Counted from the stretch's first letter, positions 29,088 through 39,793 are shown. The stretch: 64,000 bases of DNA from an uncultured Pelagibacteraceae bacterium (GCA_902622985.1 CACNSH010000005.1:1-64000); one strand, 5' to 3'. The notes: a model not told the origin generated them from the letters alone. Translations and numbers: made by a program.

Positions 29088-29708
29088 ATGCAAATTGACA
29101 TGCATAAAATAGATGGAAAAAAGAGTGGATCTGTTGATTTGAAAGACCAATTATTCAATAGTAAGTCTGATTTGAGTGTCGTTGGCTCTCTAGTTAGATG
29201 GAATGAGTCTAACCAGAAACCCACAAGGGCTAGGACTAAAAACAGATCTGAAGTAAAAGGAACAACACAAAAACTTGGAAGACAAAAGGGAAGTGGAGGA
29301 GCTAGGCACGGCTCTAAAAAGGCAAATATATTTAGAAGTGGTGGAATGGCGCATAACTTAAGAGGAGTTCGTTCATTAAAGAAGATGCCAAAACGCTCTA
29401 GGCAGGAGGCTTTGAAACATATTCTTTCTGATAAACTCAAGAGTAACAATCTAATAATTGTTGATGAGCTCAAAATCGCAGAGCCGAAGACAAAAACACT
29501 GGTAAAAAGTCTCTCAGATTTAAATGTAAACTCTGCGCTCATATTAGAGGGAGATAAACCTGACAATAATTTTGCATTAGCATCAAGAAATTTAAAAAAT
29601 ATAAAGTACTCAAGTATAAACAATTTTAATGCACTCGACTTACTTGGATTTGAAAAATTAATCATGAGTAAGAATGCCCTAGAAATACTTGAAAGTAGGA
29701 TTAATTAA
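29088..29708 (+). CDS. rplD: 50S ribosomal protein L4
   Basis: A 206-residue L4 with the exit-tunnel loop KGTTQKLGRQKGSGGARHGS in parts (QKGSGGARHG, FRSGGMAHNLRGVRS). In gammaproteobacteria L4 controls the S10 operon; no corresponding leader was seen before rpsJ here. It abuts rplW. Confidence 0.98.
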   Translation: MQIDMHKIDGKKSGSVDLKDQLFNSKSDLSVVGSLVRWNESNQKPTRARTKNRSEVKGTTQKLGRQKGSGGARHGSKKANIFRSGGMAHNLRGVRSLKKMPKRSRQEALKHILSDKLKSNNLIIVDELKIAEPKTKTLVKSLSDLNVNSALILEGDKPDNNFALASRNLKNIKYSSINNFNALDLLGFEKLIMSKNALEILESRIN

Positions 29709-29709
29709 G

Positions 29710-30003
29710 ATGGCTACAATTAAAGATTTTAAAACAATAATCAAACCTATCATCACTGAGAAATCCTCAATGGGCTCAGAGTATAATCAAGTTACATTCC
29801 AGGTTCAGAAAACAAGTTCAAAGAGAGAAATTAAATTAGCAATTGAAAATATTTTTAAAGTTAAAGTAAAAAAAGTAAATACTTCGATCGTTAAAGGAAA
29901 GCTTAAATCATTTAGAGGGTCTCTTGGTAAAAGGTCGGACTACAAGAAGGCTTTCGTCACCCTCGAAGATGGTCAAACAATCGATATTAATGCGGGAGTA
30001 TAA
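29710..30003 (+). CDS. rplW: 50S ribosomal protein L23
   Basis: A 97-residue L23 at the tunnel exit, the docking site for trigger factor and SRP. The frame opens at 29689, but the ATG at 29710, 1 nt after the rplD stop, gives the expected start MATIKDFKTIIKPIITEKS and the normal length, so it is preferred. Confidence 0.96.
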   Translation: MATIKDFKTIIKPIITEKSSMGSEYNQVTFQVQKTSSKREIKLAIENIFKVKVKKVNTSIVKGKLKSFRGSLGKRSDYKKAFVTLEDGQTIDINAGV

Positions 30004-30007
30004 ATAA

Positions 30008-30853
30008 ATGGCACTTAAAAAATTCAGACCTAACACGCCCGGAACTAGAGGTCTTACCTTAGTTGATAAAAAGGGATTATGGAATGGTAAACCTGTAAAA
30101 TCACTTACTACTGGTATCTCTAAAAAAGGTGGACGTAATAATACAGGCAGAATCACCATGAGAAGAAAAGGTGGTGGTCATAAATCAAAATATAGAATAA
30201 TTGATTTCAAAAGAAATAAGATAGATGTGAGTGCAACTGTAGAAAGAATAGAATACGATCCAAATAGATCTTCATATATAGCATTGATTAAATATGATGA
30301 CGGTGTTCAAAGCTATATATTGGCTCCAAAAGATATAAAGGTTGGAGATAAAGTTATTTCTGGATCAAAAAAAGAAATTAGAGATGGAAATTGCATGCCT
30401 ATGTCTGACATACCTGTAGGCATTGACATACATAATATCGAATTAAAATCAGGAAGTGGCGCTCAATTAGCAAGGTCTGCAGGTACATCAACCCAAATAG
30501 TTGGAAAATCTAATGGTTATGTCGCTATTAAGTTGCCTTCAGGGGAACAAAGAAAGATTAGAGAAGAATGTCGAGCTACAATAGGTGTTTTATCAAATAT
30601 TGATAAAAAAAACCAAAAGCTTGGCAAGGCCGGTAGGAACAGGTGGCTTGGTATAAGACCATCTGTGAGAGGAGTTGCGATGAACCCTATCGACCATCCA
30701 CACGGTGGTGGTGAAGGTAAAACTTCTGGTGGAAGAGACCCTGTAACTCCATGGGGTAAACCTACAAAGGGAAAGAAGACAAGAAATAATAAAAGAACCG
30801 ATAAATTTATTATTAAAAGAAAAACGGATAAGAAAGCAAGAATAGAGGTATAA
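30008..30853 (+). CDS. rplB: 50S ribosomal protein L2
   Basis: A 281-residue L2 with [33 protein letters not shown] and the conserved [13 protein letters not shown] loop holding the His important for peptidyl transfer assembly. It is followed directly by rpsS. Confidence 0.99.
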   Translation: MALKKFRPNTPGTRGLTLVDKKGLWNGKPVKSLTTGISKKGGRNNTGRITMRRKGGGHKSKYRIIDFKRNKIDVSATVERIEYDPNRSSYIALIKYDDGVQSYILAPKDIKVGDKVISGSKKEIRDGNCMPMSDIPVGIDIHNIELKSGSGAQLARSAGTSTQIVGKSNGYVAIKLPSGEQRKIREECRATIGVLSNIDKKNQKLGKAGRNRWLGIRPSVRGVAMNPIDHPHGGGEGKTSGGRDPVTPWGKPTKGKKTRNNKRTDKFIIKRKTDKKARIEV

Positions 30854-31126
30854 ATGACAAGATCTGTTTGGAAGGGACCATTTGTTGATAGCCATTTATT
30901 AAAAAAAGTAAAAGCGGCATCTGACTCTGGTGGCAATAGCGTCATTAAGACTTGGTCCAGAAGATCAACTATACTGCCTGAATTTGTGGGTGTAAATTTT
31001 GCGGTTCATAATGGCAAAAGATTTATACCTGTAAACGTAACTGAAGACATGGTTGGCCATAAGCTTGGAGAGTTTTCTCCAACAAGAACTTTTAATGGCC
31101 ACACAGGTGATAAGAAAACAAAATAA
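30854..31126 (+). CDS. rpsS: 30S ribosomal protein S19
   Basis: A 90-residue S19 with [28 protein letters not shown] and [15 protein letters not shown]. It binds 16S rRNA in the 30S head beside S13. It abuts rplB without a gap. Confidence 0.99.
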   Translation: MTRSVWKGPFVDSHLLKKVKAASDSGGNSVIKTWSRRSTILPEFVGVNFAVHNGKRFIPVNVTEDMVGHKLGEFSPTRTFNGHTGDKKTK

Positions 31127-31128
31127 AT

Positions 31129-31518
31129 ATGAGACAACTTGTAAGAAAAGATAACGAAGCATATGCAATTCAAAGGAACATGAGAGTGAGTCCGTCAAAA
31201 GCTAATGCAGTACTTGAAATGATTAGAGGCAAAAAGGCATCGGAAGCACTTAACTTATTAAAGTTTTCATCCAGAGGAGTTGCTAAAAATATTTCTAAAG
31301 TTTTAAACAGTGCAATTGCTAATGCTGAGAACAATCATCAATTGGATATTGATATATTAAAAGTTACCGAAGCATATTGCGGCAAAGGTATGGTAATGAA
31401 AAGATGGAGAGCAAGAGCAAAGGGAAGACCTGGGAGAATTAATAAATTTCTGACTAACGTCACAATTAAAGTTTCTGAAGATCAAGTTAAGGAAGTAAAA
31501 AAAGAGAAGGCAAAATAG
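31129..31518 (+). CDS. rplV: 50S ribosomal protein L22
   Basis: A 129-residue L22 with [17 protein letters not shown] and the tunnel hairpin ending [15 protein letters not shown]. The C terminus carries an extra Lys/Glu-rich tail (KEVKKEKAK). Confidence 0.98.
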   Translation: MRQLVRKDNEAYAIQRNMRVSPSKANAVLEMIRGKKASEALNLLKFSSRGVAKNISKVLNSAIANAENNHQLDIDILKVTEAYCGKGMVMKRWRARAKGRPGRINKFLTNVTIKVSEDQVKEVKKEKAK

Positions 31519-31521
31519 TAT

Positions 31522-32193
31522 ATGGGTCAAAAAGTAAATCCAATTGGACTTAGATTAATTCTTAATAAGAAGTGGCAATCTAGATGGTATGCTGGAAAGA
31601 AAGAATTTGGATCGTTCTTGCAGGAAGATTTAAAGATTAGAGCTTATCTTGAGAAAAAACTTAAAAATTGTGCTGTAGCAAAAATTCAGATTGAACGGCC
31701 TGCAAAGAAAGCACAGGTTACAATATATTCAGCGCGTCCAGGTCTTATTATTGGAAAAAAAGGTAGTGATATTGAGAAATTGAAGAAAAAAATCTCTGAA
31801 TTTACTTCTGATGAAGTTTCTATAAATCTCGTGGAAATTAGAAAACCAGAAGTAGAAGCACAATTAATTGCTGATGGTATAGCTGAACAATTAGAAAGAC
31901 GCGTTTCATTCCGAAGAGCTATGAAACGTTCAGTTCAGTCAGCAATGCGCTTGGGCGCAGACGGAATTAGAGTGAATTGTGGAGGTAGACTTGGGGGAAC
32001 TGAAATAGCAAGAACTGAGTGGTATAGAGAAGGTAGAGTGCCTTTGCATACTTTCAGAGCAAATGTAGACTACGCTGTCGCAACAGCACAAACTACATAT
32101 GGCTCATGCGGAATAAAAGTTTGGATATATAAAGGCGATATAGATGATAATGCGCCTCATGAATTAGATAATAACCCGAATAAATTAGGATAG
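31522..32193 (+). CDS. rpsC: 30S ribosomal protein S3
   Basis: A 223-residue S3: an N-terminal KH domain with [17 protein letters not shown] and a C-terminal domain with [30 protein letters not shown] in parts ([18 protein letters not shown]). It lines the mRNA entry channel. Confidence 0.99.
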   Translation: MGQKVNPIGLRLILNKKWQSRWYAGKKEFGSFLQEDLKIRAYLEKKLKNCAVAKIQIERPAKKAQVTIYSARPGLIIGKKGSDIEKLKKKISEFTSDEVSINLVEIRKPEVEAQLIADGIAEQLERRVSFRRAMKRSVQSAMRLGADGIRVNCGGRLGGTEIARTEWYREGRVPLHTFRANVDYAVATAQTTYGSCGIKVWIYKGDIDDNAPHELDNNPNKLG

Positions 32194-32195
32194 AT

Positions 32196-32609
32196 ATGTT
32201 ACAACCAAAAAAAACAAAATATAGAAAAGCACATAAGGGTAGAATTAAGGGAGTTGCAACGTCAGCGACAACGCTTAATTATGGGACATATGGTTTGAAA
32301 GCTTTAGAAGCTGAAAGAGTCACAGCTCGTCAAATCGAGGCTGCCCGTGTTGCAATGACAAGATTCATGAAAAGAGCTGGAAGAGTTTGGGTTAGAATAT
32401 TCCCGGATGTTCCAGTTTCAAAAAAACCTACAGAAGTAAGAATGGGTAAAGGTAAAGGATCACCAGAGTATTGGGCATGCAGGGTTAAACCAGGAAAAAT
32501 CTTATTTGAAGTTGATGGCGTTTCACAAGCAATTGCAACAGAGGCTTTTGGACGCGCTTCATCTAAACTGCCTATTAAAACAAAAGTAGTGGAACAGTTA
32601 ATTAAATAG
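32196..32609 (+). CDS. rplP: 50S ribosomal protein L16
   Basis: A 137-residue L16 with [12 protein letters not shown] at the N terminus, [18 protein letters not shown], and [18 protein letters not shown]. The Arg of MTRFMKRAG corresponds to the site hydroxylated by YcfD in E. coli. Confidence 0.98.
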   Translation: MLQPKKTKYRKAHKGRIKGVATSATTLNYGTYGLKALEAERVTARQIEAARVAMTRFMKRAGRVWVRIFPDVPVSKKPTEVRMGKGKGSPEYWACRVKPGKILFEVDGVSQAIATEAFGRASSKLPIKTKVVEQLIK

Positions 32610-32616
32610 AGACTTT

Positions 32617-32808
32617 ATGAAAGCAGAAGAAATAAGAAAAAAAACAATAGATCAACTAAAGGCTGAGTTGCAAAATTTATACAAGGAGTCCTTTAACTTG
32701 AGATTTCAAAAGTCCTCAGGCCAGCTGGAGAATACGTCTCGAATTTTTAAGGTAAGAAAACTGATTGCAAGAATAAAAACAATAATGAAGGAAAAAACGG
32801 TTAACTAA
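32617..32808 (+). CDS. rpmC: 50S ribosomal protein L29
   Basis: A 63-residue two-helix L29 with the signature [23 protein letters not shown], trimmed version [12 protein letters not shown]. It binds beside L23 at the tunnel exit. Confidence 0.97.
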   Translation: MKAEEIRKKTIDQLKAELQNLYKESFNLRFQKSSGQLENTSRIFKVRKLIARIKTIMKEKTVN

Positions 32809-32809
32809 T

Positions 32810-33037
32810 ATGCCAAAAAAAATATTGCAAGGAACTGTTATTAGTAACAAACAAGATAAAACAATAACAGTTTTAGTTGAAAGAAAGTTTAAACACCCAG
32901 TGTTAAAAAAAGTGATTAGAAGATCAAAAAAATACAGTGCACATGATCCCAATAATCAATTTAATGCAGGTGATAAAGTAAGAATTATGGAGTCTAAGCC
33001 AATTTCTAAACTAAAAAGATGGGTTGCAATTAGTTAA
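32810..33037 (+). CDS. rpsQ: 30S ribosomal protein S17
   Basis: A 75-residue S17 with [19 protein letters not shown] and [12 protein letters not shown], an OB-fold protein binding 16S helix 11. It starts 1 nt after the rpmC stop and abuts rplN. Confidence 0.98.
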   Translation: MPKKILQGTVISNKQDKTITVLVERKFKHPVLKKVIRRSKKYSAHDPNNQFNAGDKVRIMESKPISKLKRWVAIS

Positions 33038-33406
33038 ATGATACAAGTTGAGTCTCGATTAAATGTTGCGGATAACTCAGGAGCCAAAGAGGTTTTATGT
33101 GTTAAAGTTCTTGGTGGATCAAAGCGTCGTTTTGCATCTGTGGGAGATATTATCGTAGTAACTGTCAAAGACGCAATACCAAAAGGGAAGGTTAAAAAAG
33201 GAACTGTCCATAAAGCTGTAATCGTAAGAACTAGAAAAGAGTTGAAAAGAGTTGATGGAAGTACAATTAAGTTTGATACAAACGCCGCTGTATTAATTAA
33301 TAATCAGGGTGAACCGGTAGGGACAAGAATCTTCGGCCCTGTTTGTAGAGAGCTACGATCAAAAAAACAAATGAAAATCATTTCATTAGCACCGGAGGTC
33401 TTATAA
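33038..33406 (+). CDS. rplN: 50S ribosomal protein L14
   Basis: A 122-residue L14 with [18 protein letters not shown] and [13 protein letters not shown], the binding surface for RsfS and for bridge B5. Its stop overlaps the rplX start by one base (TAATG). Confidence 0.99.
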   Translation: MIQVESRLNVADNSGAKEVLCVKVLGGSKRRFASVGDIIVVTVKDAIPKGKVKKGTVHKAVIVRTRKELKRVDGSTIKFDTNAAVLINNQGEPVGTRIFGPVCRELRSKKQMKIISLAPEVL

Positions 33407-33717
33407 TGAGCATGAGATTAAAAAAAGGTGATCAAGTTACTGTTAACACAGGCAAGGATAAGGGAAAAGTTGGTGAAGTGATGAAAATATTAGGCATGAA
33501 AGCAATTGTTAAGGGCGTGAACATTTCAAAGAAACATCAAAAACAAGATCAGAAAAACGAAGGCGGAGTTTTGAATAAGGAGATGCCAATTATGCTCTCT
33601 AATTTAATGCCTGTTGATAAAAAGACCAACAAAGGTGTTAGAGTTGGTTATAAATACTTAAAAGACAATTTAAAAGTAAGAATTAACATCAAAACGGGAG
33701 ATCAAATCGATGGATAA
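33406..33717 (+). CDS. rplX: 50S ribosomal protein L24
   Basis: A 103-residue L24 with the KOW motif [20 protein letters not shown]. Two in-frame ATGs exist at 33406 and 33412; GGAGG at 33394-33398 stands 7 nt before the first, so 33406 is chosen. Its end overlaps rplE by 8 nt. Confidence 0.97.
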   Translation: MSMRLKKGDQVTVNTGKDKGKVGEVMKILGMKAIVKGVNISKKHQKQDQKNEGGVLNKEMPIMLSNLMPVDKKTNKGVRVGYKYLKDNLKVRINIKTGDQIDG

Positions 33718-34261
33718 TTATACTCCACGTTTAAAAGAAATGTATGTAAATACGATAGTGCCAAAGCTGAAGAATGATCTTTCCATAAAGAATGATCTTG
33801 CGCTGCCTAGGTTGGTAAAAGTTTCATTAAACATGGGCCTTGGAGAGGCAGTAAATGACTCTAAAGTAATTCAACTAGCTTCAGATCAATTAGCTTCGAT
33901 AGCGGGTCAACAACCTTTAGTGACAAAAGCAAGAAAATCAATCGCTACTTTTAAAATCAGAACTGGTATGCCTTTAGGAGTAAAGGTTACTTTAAGAGGT
34001 AACAGGATGTACGAGTTTATTGACAGACTCGTTACTATTGCCCTTCCGCGTATTAGAGACTTTAGAGGGTTGAAAAAAAATTGTTTTGATGGAAGAGGTA
34101 ATTACTCTTTCGGTATTAAGGAATGCACAGTTTTTCCTGAAATTAACGTTGATAAACTTGATAAGGTGCGTGGGTTAGATATTACAATAAATACTACAGC
34201 TTCAAACGATGAACAGGCATTGTTGTTATTAAAGTCTCTAAATTTTCCAATTAACGATTAG
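33710..34261 (+). CDS. rplE: 50S ribosomal protein L5
   Basis: A 183-residue L5 with [34 protein letters not shown] and GRGNYSFGI. It contacts 5S rRNA and the P-site tRNA elbow. Confidence 0.98.
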   Translation: MDNYTPRLKEMYVNTIVPKLKNDLSIKNDLALPRLVKVSLNMGLGEAVNDSKVIQLASDQLASIAGQQPLVTKARKSIATFKIRTGMPLGVKVTLRGNRMYEFIDRLVTIALPRIRDFRGLKKNCFDGRGNYSFGIKECTVFPEINVDKLDKVRGLDITINTTASNDEQALLLLKSLNFPIND

Positions 34262-34269
34262 GTAAGAAT

Positions 34270-34575
34270 ATGGCTAAAAAAAGTTCGATAGAAAAAAATA
34301 AAAGAAGAATAAAGCTGTCTGAAAAAGACCTGCAGAAGAGAAGTAAACTAAAATCTCTTATTATGGACAAAAAAACCTCTATTGATGATAGGTTTCAAGC
34401 TCAACTAAAACTTTCCAAATTAAGAAGGAATGGTGCGAGAACAAGAGTTCGAAATAGATGTGAATTAACAGGCCGTCCAAGAGGTTACCATAAACGAGTA
34501 AGGTTATCTAGAATTGCCTTGAGGGATCTTGCATCTAAAGGTCAAATCCCTGGAATGAATAAATCAAGCTGGTAG
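34270..34575 (+). CDS. rpsN: 30S ribosomal protein S14
   Basis: A 101-residue, zinc-free long-form S14 with [17 protein letters not shown] and [15 protein letters not shown]. The CXXC pairs of the short Zn form are absent, as is usual in alphaproteobacteria. Confidence 0.98.
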   Translation: MAKKSSIEKNKRRIKLSEKDLQKRSKLKSLIMDKKTSIDDRFQAQLKLSKLRRNGARTRVRNRCELTGRPRGYHKRVRLSRIALRDLASKGQIPGMNKSSW

Positions 34576-34587
34576 AAAGGAAGAAAA

Positions 34588-34986
34588 ATGTCATTACAAG
34601 ATCCGTTATCCGATTTATTTAGTAGAATTAGAAATGCACAAATGAGAAATAAACCAATCGTTAGTTCTCCCGTATCTAAGTTAAGGGAAAATATTTTAGA
34701 GGTACTTAAAAAAGAAGGCTACATAAGAGGATATGCTCGAACAAAACACTCATCTGGCAGGGAAGAGCTTGATATTGAGCTGAAATATGATGAAAAAGGT
34801 CCAGTAATTTCAGAGATCACAAGAATTTCAAAACCAGGTAGGCGTGTTTATTCTGGTGCTGGAAGGATACCGTATGTACATAATGGCCTTGGAATTTCAA
34901 TTATTTCGACTTCGAAAGGCGTGATGACGGATGCAGACGCAAGAGATCAAAAAGTAGGTGGGGAAATTATTTGTAGAGTATTTTAA
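34588..34986 (+). CDS. rpsH: 30S ribosomal protein S8
   Basis: A 132-residue S8 with [14 protein letters not shown] and the C-terminal [26 protein letters not shown]. In E. coli S8 represses the spc operon; no copy of its target is apparent. It is preceded by AGAAAGGAAG, one of the better ribosome binding sites of the cluster. Confidence 0.98.
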   Translation: MSLQDPLSDLFSRIRNAQMRNKPIVSSPVSKLRENILEVLKKEGYIRGYARTKHSSGREELDIELKYDEKGPVISEITRISKPGRRVYSGAGRIPYVHNGLGISIISTSKGVMTDADARDQKVGGEIICRVF

Positions 34987-34988
34987 TT

Positions 34989-35522
34989 ATGTCTAGAGTT
35001 GGATCAAAAGAAATAAACATACCAGAAAGCGTAAAAATTAATCTTCAAGATGGATTAATTTCAGCTGAGGGCCCATTAGGCAAACTTGAGTCTAAGTTAA
35101 ATTCTCAAATCGAAGTAATAGTTGAGGGTCAAAAAATTACAATGAAACCCAAATCTGATGACAAAACCTTAGTTTCTTTCTGGGGATTACAGAGAAATTT
35201 AGTTAATAATTTAATAATTGGTGTAAGTGAGGGTTTTACAAAAAAATTAGAAATGAATGGTGTTGGATATCGTGCAGCCTTAAAAGGTAAAACTCTTGAA
35301 TTACTGCTTGGGTATAGTCATCCGATAAACTACGATATTCCAGAAAATATTACTGTCACAGTAGATAAGCAAAATAATATTGAGATTAAGGGTCCTGACA
35401 AGCAACTTGTTGGACAAACTGCTGCTGAAATTAGAAATTTTAGGGGGCCTGAACCTTATAAAGGCAAGGGCATAAAGTATGCCGATGAATATATAAATAG
35501 AAAAGAAGGTAAAAAGAAATAA
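34989..35522 (+). CDS. rplF: 50S ribosomal protein L6
   Basis: A 177-residue L6 with two repeated domains and the C-terminal signature RNFRGPEPYKGKGIKYADE. It lies near the sarcin-ricin loop. Its stop shares a base with the rplR start. Confidence 0.98.
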   Translation: MSRVGSKEINIPESVKINLQDGLISAEGPLGKLESKLNSQIEVIVEGQKITMKPKSDDKTLVSFWGLQRNLVNNLIIGVSEGFTKKLEMNGVGYRAALKGKTLELLLGYSHPINYDIPENITVTVDKQNNIEIKGPDKQLVGQTAAEIRNFRGPEPYKGKGIKYADEYINRKEGKKK

Positions 35523-35869
35523 TGTTATCTCCAAAAAAACAAAAAAGATCAAGTAGGGTCAGGTTTAAGCTAAAGAAAAATAATAAATCTCGTATGAGAC
35601 TTACTCTTTATAAGTCCTCACAGCACCTGTATGCTCAAATCGTTGACGATAACAAAGGTATTACTGTTTGCAGTGCCTCAACTCTAAAATCAGAAAAAAA
35701 TAAAAATTCATGTAATGTTGCAAATGCAAAAATCTTAGGCAGTGAACTTGCTAAGTCAGCAGCTGAAAAGGGCGTTAAAGATGTTTACTTGGATCGTGGT
35801 TCAAACTTATATCATGGAATAGTAAAAACTATTACTGATGAAGTAAGATCTGGGGGTATAAATTTATAG
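35522..35869 (+). CDS. rplR: 50S ribosomal protein L18
   Basis: A 115-residue L18, the 5S rRNA binder, with the basic N terminus, [15 protein letters not shown] and the C-terminal [18 protein letters not shown]. It starts one base inside the rplF stop. Confidence 0.97.
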   Translation: MLSPKKQKRSSRVRFKLKKNNKSRMRLTLYKSSQHLYAQIVDDNKGITVCSASTLKSEKNKNSCNVANAKILGSELAKSAAEKGVKDVYLDRGSNLYHGIVKTITDEVRSGGINL

Positions 35870-35877
35870 GAAATATT

Positions 35878-36408
35878 ATGGTAAAAGAAAACAAGAACAA
35901 AGATCAAAATGGTATTGATATTAAAGACAAACTAGTAGCAATTAACCGTGTTACAAAAGTTGTTAAAGGAGGAAGGCGATTTGGATTTGCAGCATTAGTT
36001 GTTGCTGGTGATGAGTCTGGTAAAGTTGGTTTTGGTCATGGAAAAGCAAAAGAGGTTCCCGAAGCCATTAAAAAAGCAACAGACTCAGCTAAAAAAAGTT
36101 TGGTTAGAGTACCACTCAGAGAGGGTAGAACATTACATCATGATACAGTTGGAATTCATGGTTCATCACGTGTTGTAATGAGATCTGCACCTTCAGGTAC
36201 AGGTATTATTGCTGGAGGTTCAGTTAGGGCAGTTTTTGAATTATTAGGCATACAAGACATTGTTGCAAAGTCAGTCGGTAGCTCAAATCCTTATAATATT
36301 ATCAGAGCGGCAGTAGATGGACTAAAACAGCAAAAATCACCGAAGATGATTGCTGCAAGGAGATCAAAAAAAGTCGGCAATATTACTTCAGCAAGAGAAA
36401 CGACATGA
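35878..36408 (+). CDS. rpsE: 30S ribosomal protein S5
   Basis: A 176-residue S5 with [35 protein letters not shown] and [20 protein letters not shown]. It forms part of the mRNA entry channel. Its end overlaps rpmD by 4 nt (ATGA). Confidence 0.99.
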   Translation: MVKENKNKDQNGIDIKDKLVAINRVTKVVKGGRRFGFAALVVAGDESGKVGFGHGKAKEVPEAIKKATDSAKKSLVRVPLREGRTLHHDTVGIHGSSRVVMRSAPSGTGIIAGGSVRAVFELLGIQDIVAKSVGSSNPYNIIRAAVDGLKQQKSPKMIAARRSKKVGNITSARETT

Positions 36409-36587
36409 CTCAAAAATTAAAAATAACATTAAAAAAAAGTACGATTGGTTCTCAAAAGGGACAAATAGCGACGGTAAAAGGACTAGGGCTAAAAAAAATT
36501 AACAGCAGTGTCATAAGAGAAGCAACGCCTGAAACATTAGGAATGATAAAAAAAATTAAACATCTAGTAATTACGGAAAATAATTAA
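36405..36587 (+). CDS. rpmD: 50S ribosomal protein L30
   Basis: A 60-residue L30 with [16 protein letters not shown] and [11 protein letters not shown]. The overlap with rpsE and the abutting rplO make the identity secure despite the small size. Confidence 0.96.
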   Translation: MTQKLKITLKKSTIGSQKGQIATVKGLGLKKINSSVIREATPETLGMIKKIKHLVITENN

Positions 36588-37052
36588 ATGAGATTAAATC
36601 AAATTGATAAAAACAAGAGCTTTAAATCAAAGAAGAGAATCGGAAGAGGTATAGGTTCAGGTAAAGGCAAAACCTCTGGGAGTGGTCACAAAGGACAAAA
36701 AGCTCGTTCGGGTGTTGCTATTAATGGTTTCGAAGGTGGACAGATGCCTTTACATAGAAGATTGCCTAAATTTGGATTTTCAAATTTTACAAAGAAACAA
36801 TATTTTGAATTAAACCTCGCTACACTTCAGAAATTGATCAATAAAAATTCTATCAACGAGTCAGAGACTATAAATATTACACTCTTGAAAAAGTTACGTA
36901 TTTTGAAAAATAAAGATAAAAAACTCCTAAAAATTCTCGGTACAGGTGAATTAAAATCAAAAAATAAAATCGAGTGTAGTAAAGTAACTAAGTCTGCAGA
37001 AGAAAAACTTCAAAAACTTGGTGTTGAATTAAAAATAAGTAAAGCAATTTAG
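36588..37052 (+). CDS. rplO: 50S ribosomal protein L15
   Basis: A 154-residue L15 with the Gly-rich extension RIGRGIGSGKGKTSGSGHKGQ and GFEGGQMPLHRRLPKFGF. It ends 4 nt before secY, the usual order. Confidence 0.98.
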   Translation: MRLNQIDKNKSFKSKKRIGRGIGSGKGKTSGSGHKGQKARSGVAINGFEGGQMPLHRRLPKFGFSNFTKKQYFELNLATLQKLINKNSINESETINITLLKKLRILKNKDKKLLKILGTGELKSKNKIECSKVTKSAEEKLQKLGVELKISKAI

Positions 37053-37056
37053 CGAA

Positions 37057-38388
37057 ATGGCTTCAGCAGCTGAAAAATTAGCATCAAATTTCAACTTTAG
37101 TGTCTTTTCTAAGGCAACTGAATTAAAAAAAAGAATTTGGTTCACTTTAGGTGCTTTAATAATTTATAGATTTGGCACATATATACCTTTACCTGGAATA
37201 GACATCGAGCAATTAAAACTTCTTGTTGAAACTAATCAAAGCGGAATTCTTGGAATGTTTGATGTTTTCGCAGGTGGCGCAATTAGTCGAATGGCTATTT
37301 TTGCATTAGGTATCATGCCATATATATCTTCATCAATTATTATGCAGCTTATGACAAGTGTCTCTCCACATCTGGCAAGTTTGAAGAAAGAGGGTGAGCC
37401 TGGTAGAAGAAAAATTACTCAATATACAAGATATGGAACTGTCTTACTTGCTTTATTACAAGGATATGGGATTTCTGTTGGGTTAGAATCAGCAGGAAAA
37501 GTTGTTACAGACCCAGGACTATTTTTTAGACTTTCAACAACAATTACATTAACTGGCGGAACTGTCTTCTTAATGTGGCTTGGAGAACAAATAACCAGTA
37601 GAGGCATAGGAAATGGAATATCGCTCATTATTTTTTCTGGTATTGTAGCTGAGATACCTAGTGCCTTAATAAATACACTTACATTAGGTCGTCAGGGAAC
37701 AATCTCAACTCTTACACTTGTTTTACTTTTAGTGATGATTGTAGCTGTAGTTATCTTTATTGTATTTATGGAGAGGGCTCAGAGAAGATTAATAGTCCAG
37801 TATCCAAAAAGACAGATGGGTAATAAGATGTTTGCTGGAGATAGTACACATTTACCTCTTAAACTCAATACTGCAGGAGTTATACCAGCAATATTTGCTT
37901 CATCTATTCTGTTGCTACCAATTACAATTGCAAATTTTAATGTATCTGCAGAGCCAGGATTGTTAAATGATATTGCAGCATTACTTGGTAGAGGTCAACC
38001 TGCATACATGCTTATGTATGCTGCGGCCATTATATTTTTTGCATTCTTTTATACTTCAATTGTATTTAATCCAGTTGAAACAGCTGATAATCTAAAAAGA
38101 CAAGGTGGCTTTATTCCAGGAATTAGGCCAGGTGAAAAAACTGCTGAGTATATTGATTTTGTCTTATCCAGAATAACAACCATTGGGGCACTATATTTAG
38201 CATTTGTATGCATACTACCGGAAATTTTAATTGCACAATACTCAATCCCATTTTATTTGGGAGGTACATCACTACTCATTGTTGTGGTTGTAGGAATGGA
38301 TACTGTTGGACAAATTCAAAGTCATTTGTTTGCATATCAATATGAAGCTCTAATAAAAAAATCTCGCCTAAGAGGCACAAGAAGGTGA
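37057..38388 (+). CDS. secY: Preprotein translocase channel subunit SecY
   Basis: A 443-residue, ten-helix channel of the inner membrane. Visible: RFGTYIPLPGID in the first periplasmic plug region, SSSIIMQLMTSVSPHL, GIGNGISLIIFSGI and the cytosolic loop FNPVETADNLKRQGGFIPGIRPG. It overlaps adk by 4 nt; rpmJ (L36), which follows secY in many bacteria, is not present here. Confidence 0.99.
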   Translation: MASAAEKLASNFNFSVFSKATELKKRIWFTLGALIIYRFGTYIPLPGIDIEQLKLLVETNQSGILGMFDVFAGGAISRMAIFALGIMPYISSSIIMQLMTSVSPHLASLKKEGEPGRRKITQYTRYGTVLLALLQGYGISVGLESAGKVVTDPGLFFRLSTTITLTGGTVFLMWLGEQITSRGIGNGISLIIFSGIVAEIPSALINTLTLGRQGTISTLTLVLLLVMIVAVVIFIVFMERAQRRLIVQYPKRQMGNKMFAGDSTHLPLKLNTAGVIPAIFASSILLLPITIANFNVSAEPGLLNDIAALLGRGQPAYMLMYAAAIIFFAFFYTSIVFNPVETADNLKRQGGFIPGIRPGEKTAEYIDFVLSRITTIGALYLAFVCILPEILIAQYSIPFYLGGTSLLIVVVVGMDTVGQIQSHLFAYQYEALIKKSRLRGTRR

Positions 38389-38951
38389 ATTTAGTTTTAT
38401 TGGGACCCCCAGGAGCTGGAAAAGGAACGCAGGCAAATTTAATCTGTGAAAAATATAATTTAAGTCACTTATCTACAGGTGATTTGCTTAGGATGGAAAT
38501 AACTAATAAAAGTGAAATTGGGGTAAAGGCTAAACAAATTATTGATGAGGGAAAACTAGTTTCTAACGATATTATAATTAATGTTATTAAATCATTTTTT
38601 AATAATAATAAAAATTTAAGTGGATACCTACTCGATGGCTTTCCTAGAAATAGAGAGCAGGCTAAGCTTCTAGATAAATTGATGTCAGAACTTAAAGACA
38701 AAATATCATGCGTAATTCAGTTAGATGTTGATGAAAAACATTTAAAAGACAGAATATTATCTAGAGGTAAAGAAGAAGGAAGATCCGATGACAACGAGGA
38801 GACTCTTATTAAAAGACTCGAAACATATTTCAATGAAACTATGCCTCTAATAAAATATTATGATGATGCAAAACTGCTAAAAAAAGTCAGTGGTGTAGGT
38901 GAAATTATGCAAATAAATCAATCAATTAACACAATTATAGATCATCTTTAA
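38385..38951 (+). CDS. adk: Adenylate kinase (short form)
   Basis: Interconverts AMP, ADP and ATP. The P loop is LGPPGAGKGTQ at residues 5-15; LSTGDLLRMEI and GYLLDGFPRNREQA bind AMP. The 188-residue length and the short segment between RILSRG and the following RL show the version without the zinc LID insertion, common in alphaproteobacteria. It is coupled to secY (4-nt overlap). Confidence 0.98.
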   Translation: MNLVLLGPPGAGKGTQANLICEKYNLSHLSTGDLLRMEITNKSEIGVKAKQIIDEGKLVSNDIIINVIKSFFNNNKNLSGYLLDGFPRNREQAKLLDKLMSELKDKISCVIQLDVDEKHLKDRILSRGKEEGRSDDNEETLIKRLETYFNETMPLIKYYDDAKLLKKVSGVGEIMQINQSINTIIDHL

Positions 38952-38956
38952 TATGC

Positions 38957-38984
38957 TTGACCAATTGATTAATAATCCTATAAT
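38957..38984 (+). promoter_or_regulatory. Sigma70-type promoter of the rpsM-rpsK-rpoA-rplQ operon
   Basis: TTGACC (38957-38962), a 16-nt spacer and a perfect TATAAT (38979-38984). The start would be near 38991, leaving about 33 nt before rpsM. The -35 box and spacer length equal those before rpsL. Confidence 0.75.
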
Positions 38985-39023
38985 CCCGCAATCTCTCAAA
39001 CCAAAAATGTTAGGTCTTTATTA

Positions 39024-39401
39024 ATGGCTCGTATTGCTGGAGTAAATATTCCAACCCAAAAAAAATTAGGAGTTGCTTTAACCTACGTTTACGGAATTGG
39101 TGATAAGATTTCAAAAGATGTATGTTCTCAGGCAAATGTTGATGCAAATACTAGAGTTCAGGATCTATCTGAAGCAGAAATAAAAAATGTTAGTGATGTT
39201 ATTTCATCATCATTTTTAGTTGAAGGTGATTTAAGAAGAGAGGTATCTGGAAATATCAAAAGATTAAAAGATTTAGGGACGTATAGAGGTGTAAGACACA
39301 GAAAAAATTTGCCATGTAGAGGTCAGCGTACCCATACAAACGCTAGAACTAAAAAAGGAAAAGCTATTGCAATTGCTGGAAAGAAAAAGGTTACTAAATA
39401 A
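39024..39401 (+). CDS. rpsM: 30S ribosomal protein S13
   Basis: A 125-residue S13 with [24 protein letters not shown], shortened here to [12 protein letters not shown], and the tail [20 protein letters not shown]. First gene of the alpha operon, with its own promoter. Confidence 0.99.
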   Translation: MARIAGVNIPTQKKLGVALTYVYGIGDKISKDVCSQANVDANTRVQDLSEAEIKNVSDVISSSFLVEGDLRREVSGNIKRLKDLGTYRGVRHRKNLPCRGQRTHTNARTKKGKAIAIAGKKKVTK

Positions 39402-39403
39402 AC

Positions 39404-39793
39404 ATGGCTGAAGCTAAAACTGTAAAAAAGAAAAAACAAAAAAAGAATATCATTTCTGGATTAGCGTATATTAATGCTACATTTAATAATACTATGATTA
39501 CCATTACCGATGAGCAAGGCAACAGTATTGCATGGTCGTCTGCGGGAGTAAAAGGTTTTAAAGGATCAAGAAAGTCCACACCATACGCTGCACAAATTGC
39601 AGCTGAGGATGCTGGTACAAAAGCAAAAGAGTTTGGTTTAAAAAACTTACAAGTATTTGTTAAAGGACCAGGCGGAGGACGAGAATCGGCACTACGAGCA
39701 TTACAAGCCGTGGGATTCTATATAACTTCTATAAAAGATACTACACCAATCCCCCATAATGGTTGTCGTCCACCAAAGAAAAGAAGAGTTTAA
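39404..39793 (+). CDS. rpsK: 30S ribosomal protein S11
   Basis: A 129-residue S11 with [36 protein letters not shown] and the end [13 protein letters not shown] Lys-rich N terminus ([10 protein letters not shown]) precedes the fold. Confidence 0.99.
   Translation: MAEAKTVKKKKQKKNIISGLAYINATFNNTMITITDEQGNSIAWSSAGVKGFKGSRKSTPYAAQIAAEDAGTKAKEFGLKNLQVFVKGPGGGRESALRALQAVGFYITSIKDTTPIPHNGCRPPKKRRV

Noticed and set aside
29054..29665. Minus-strand frame of 203 codons
   Set aside because: It lies entirely opposite rplD, has Phe/Leu-rich composition typical of antisense frames, and no independent start signal.
30517..30945. Minus-strand frame of 142 codons opposite rplB and rpsS
   Set aside because: Both opposite genes are certain; the frame has no recognisable domain.
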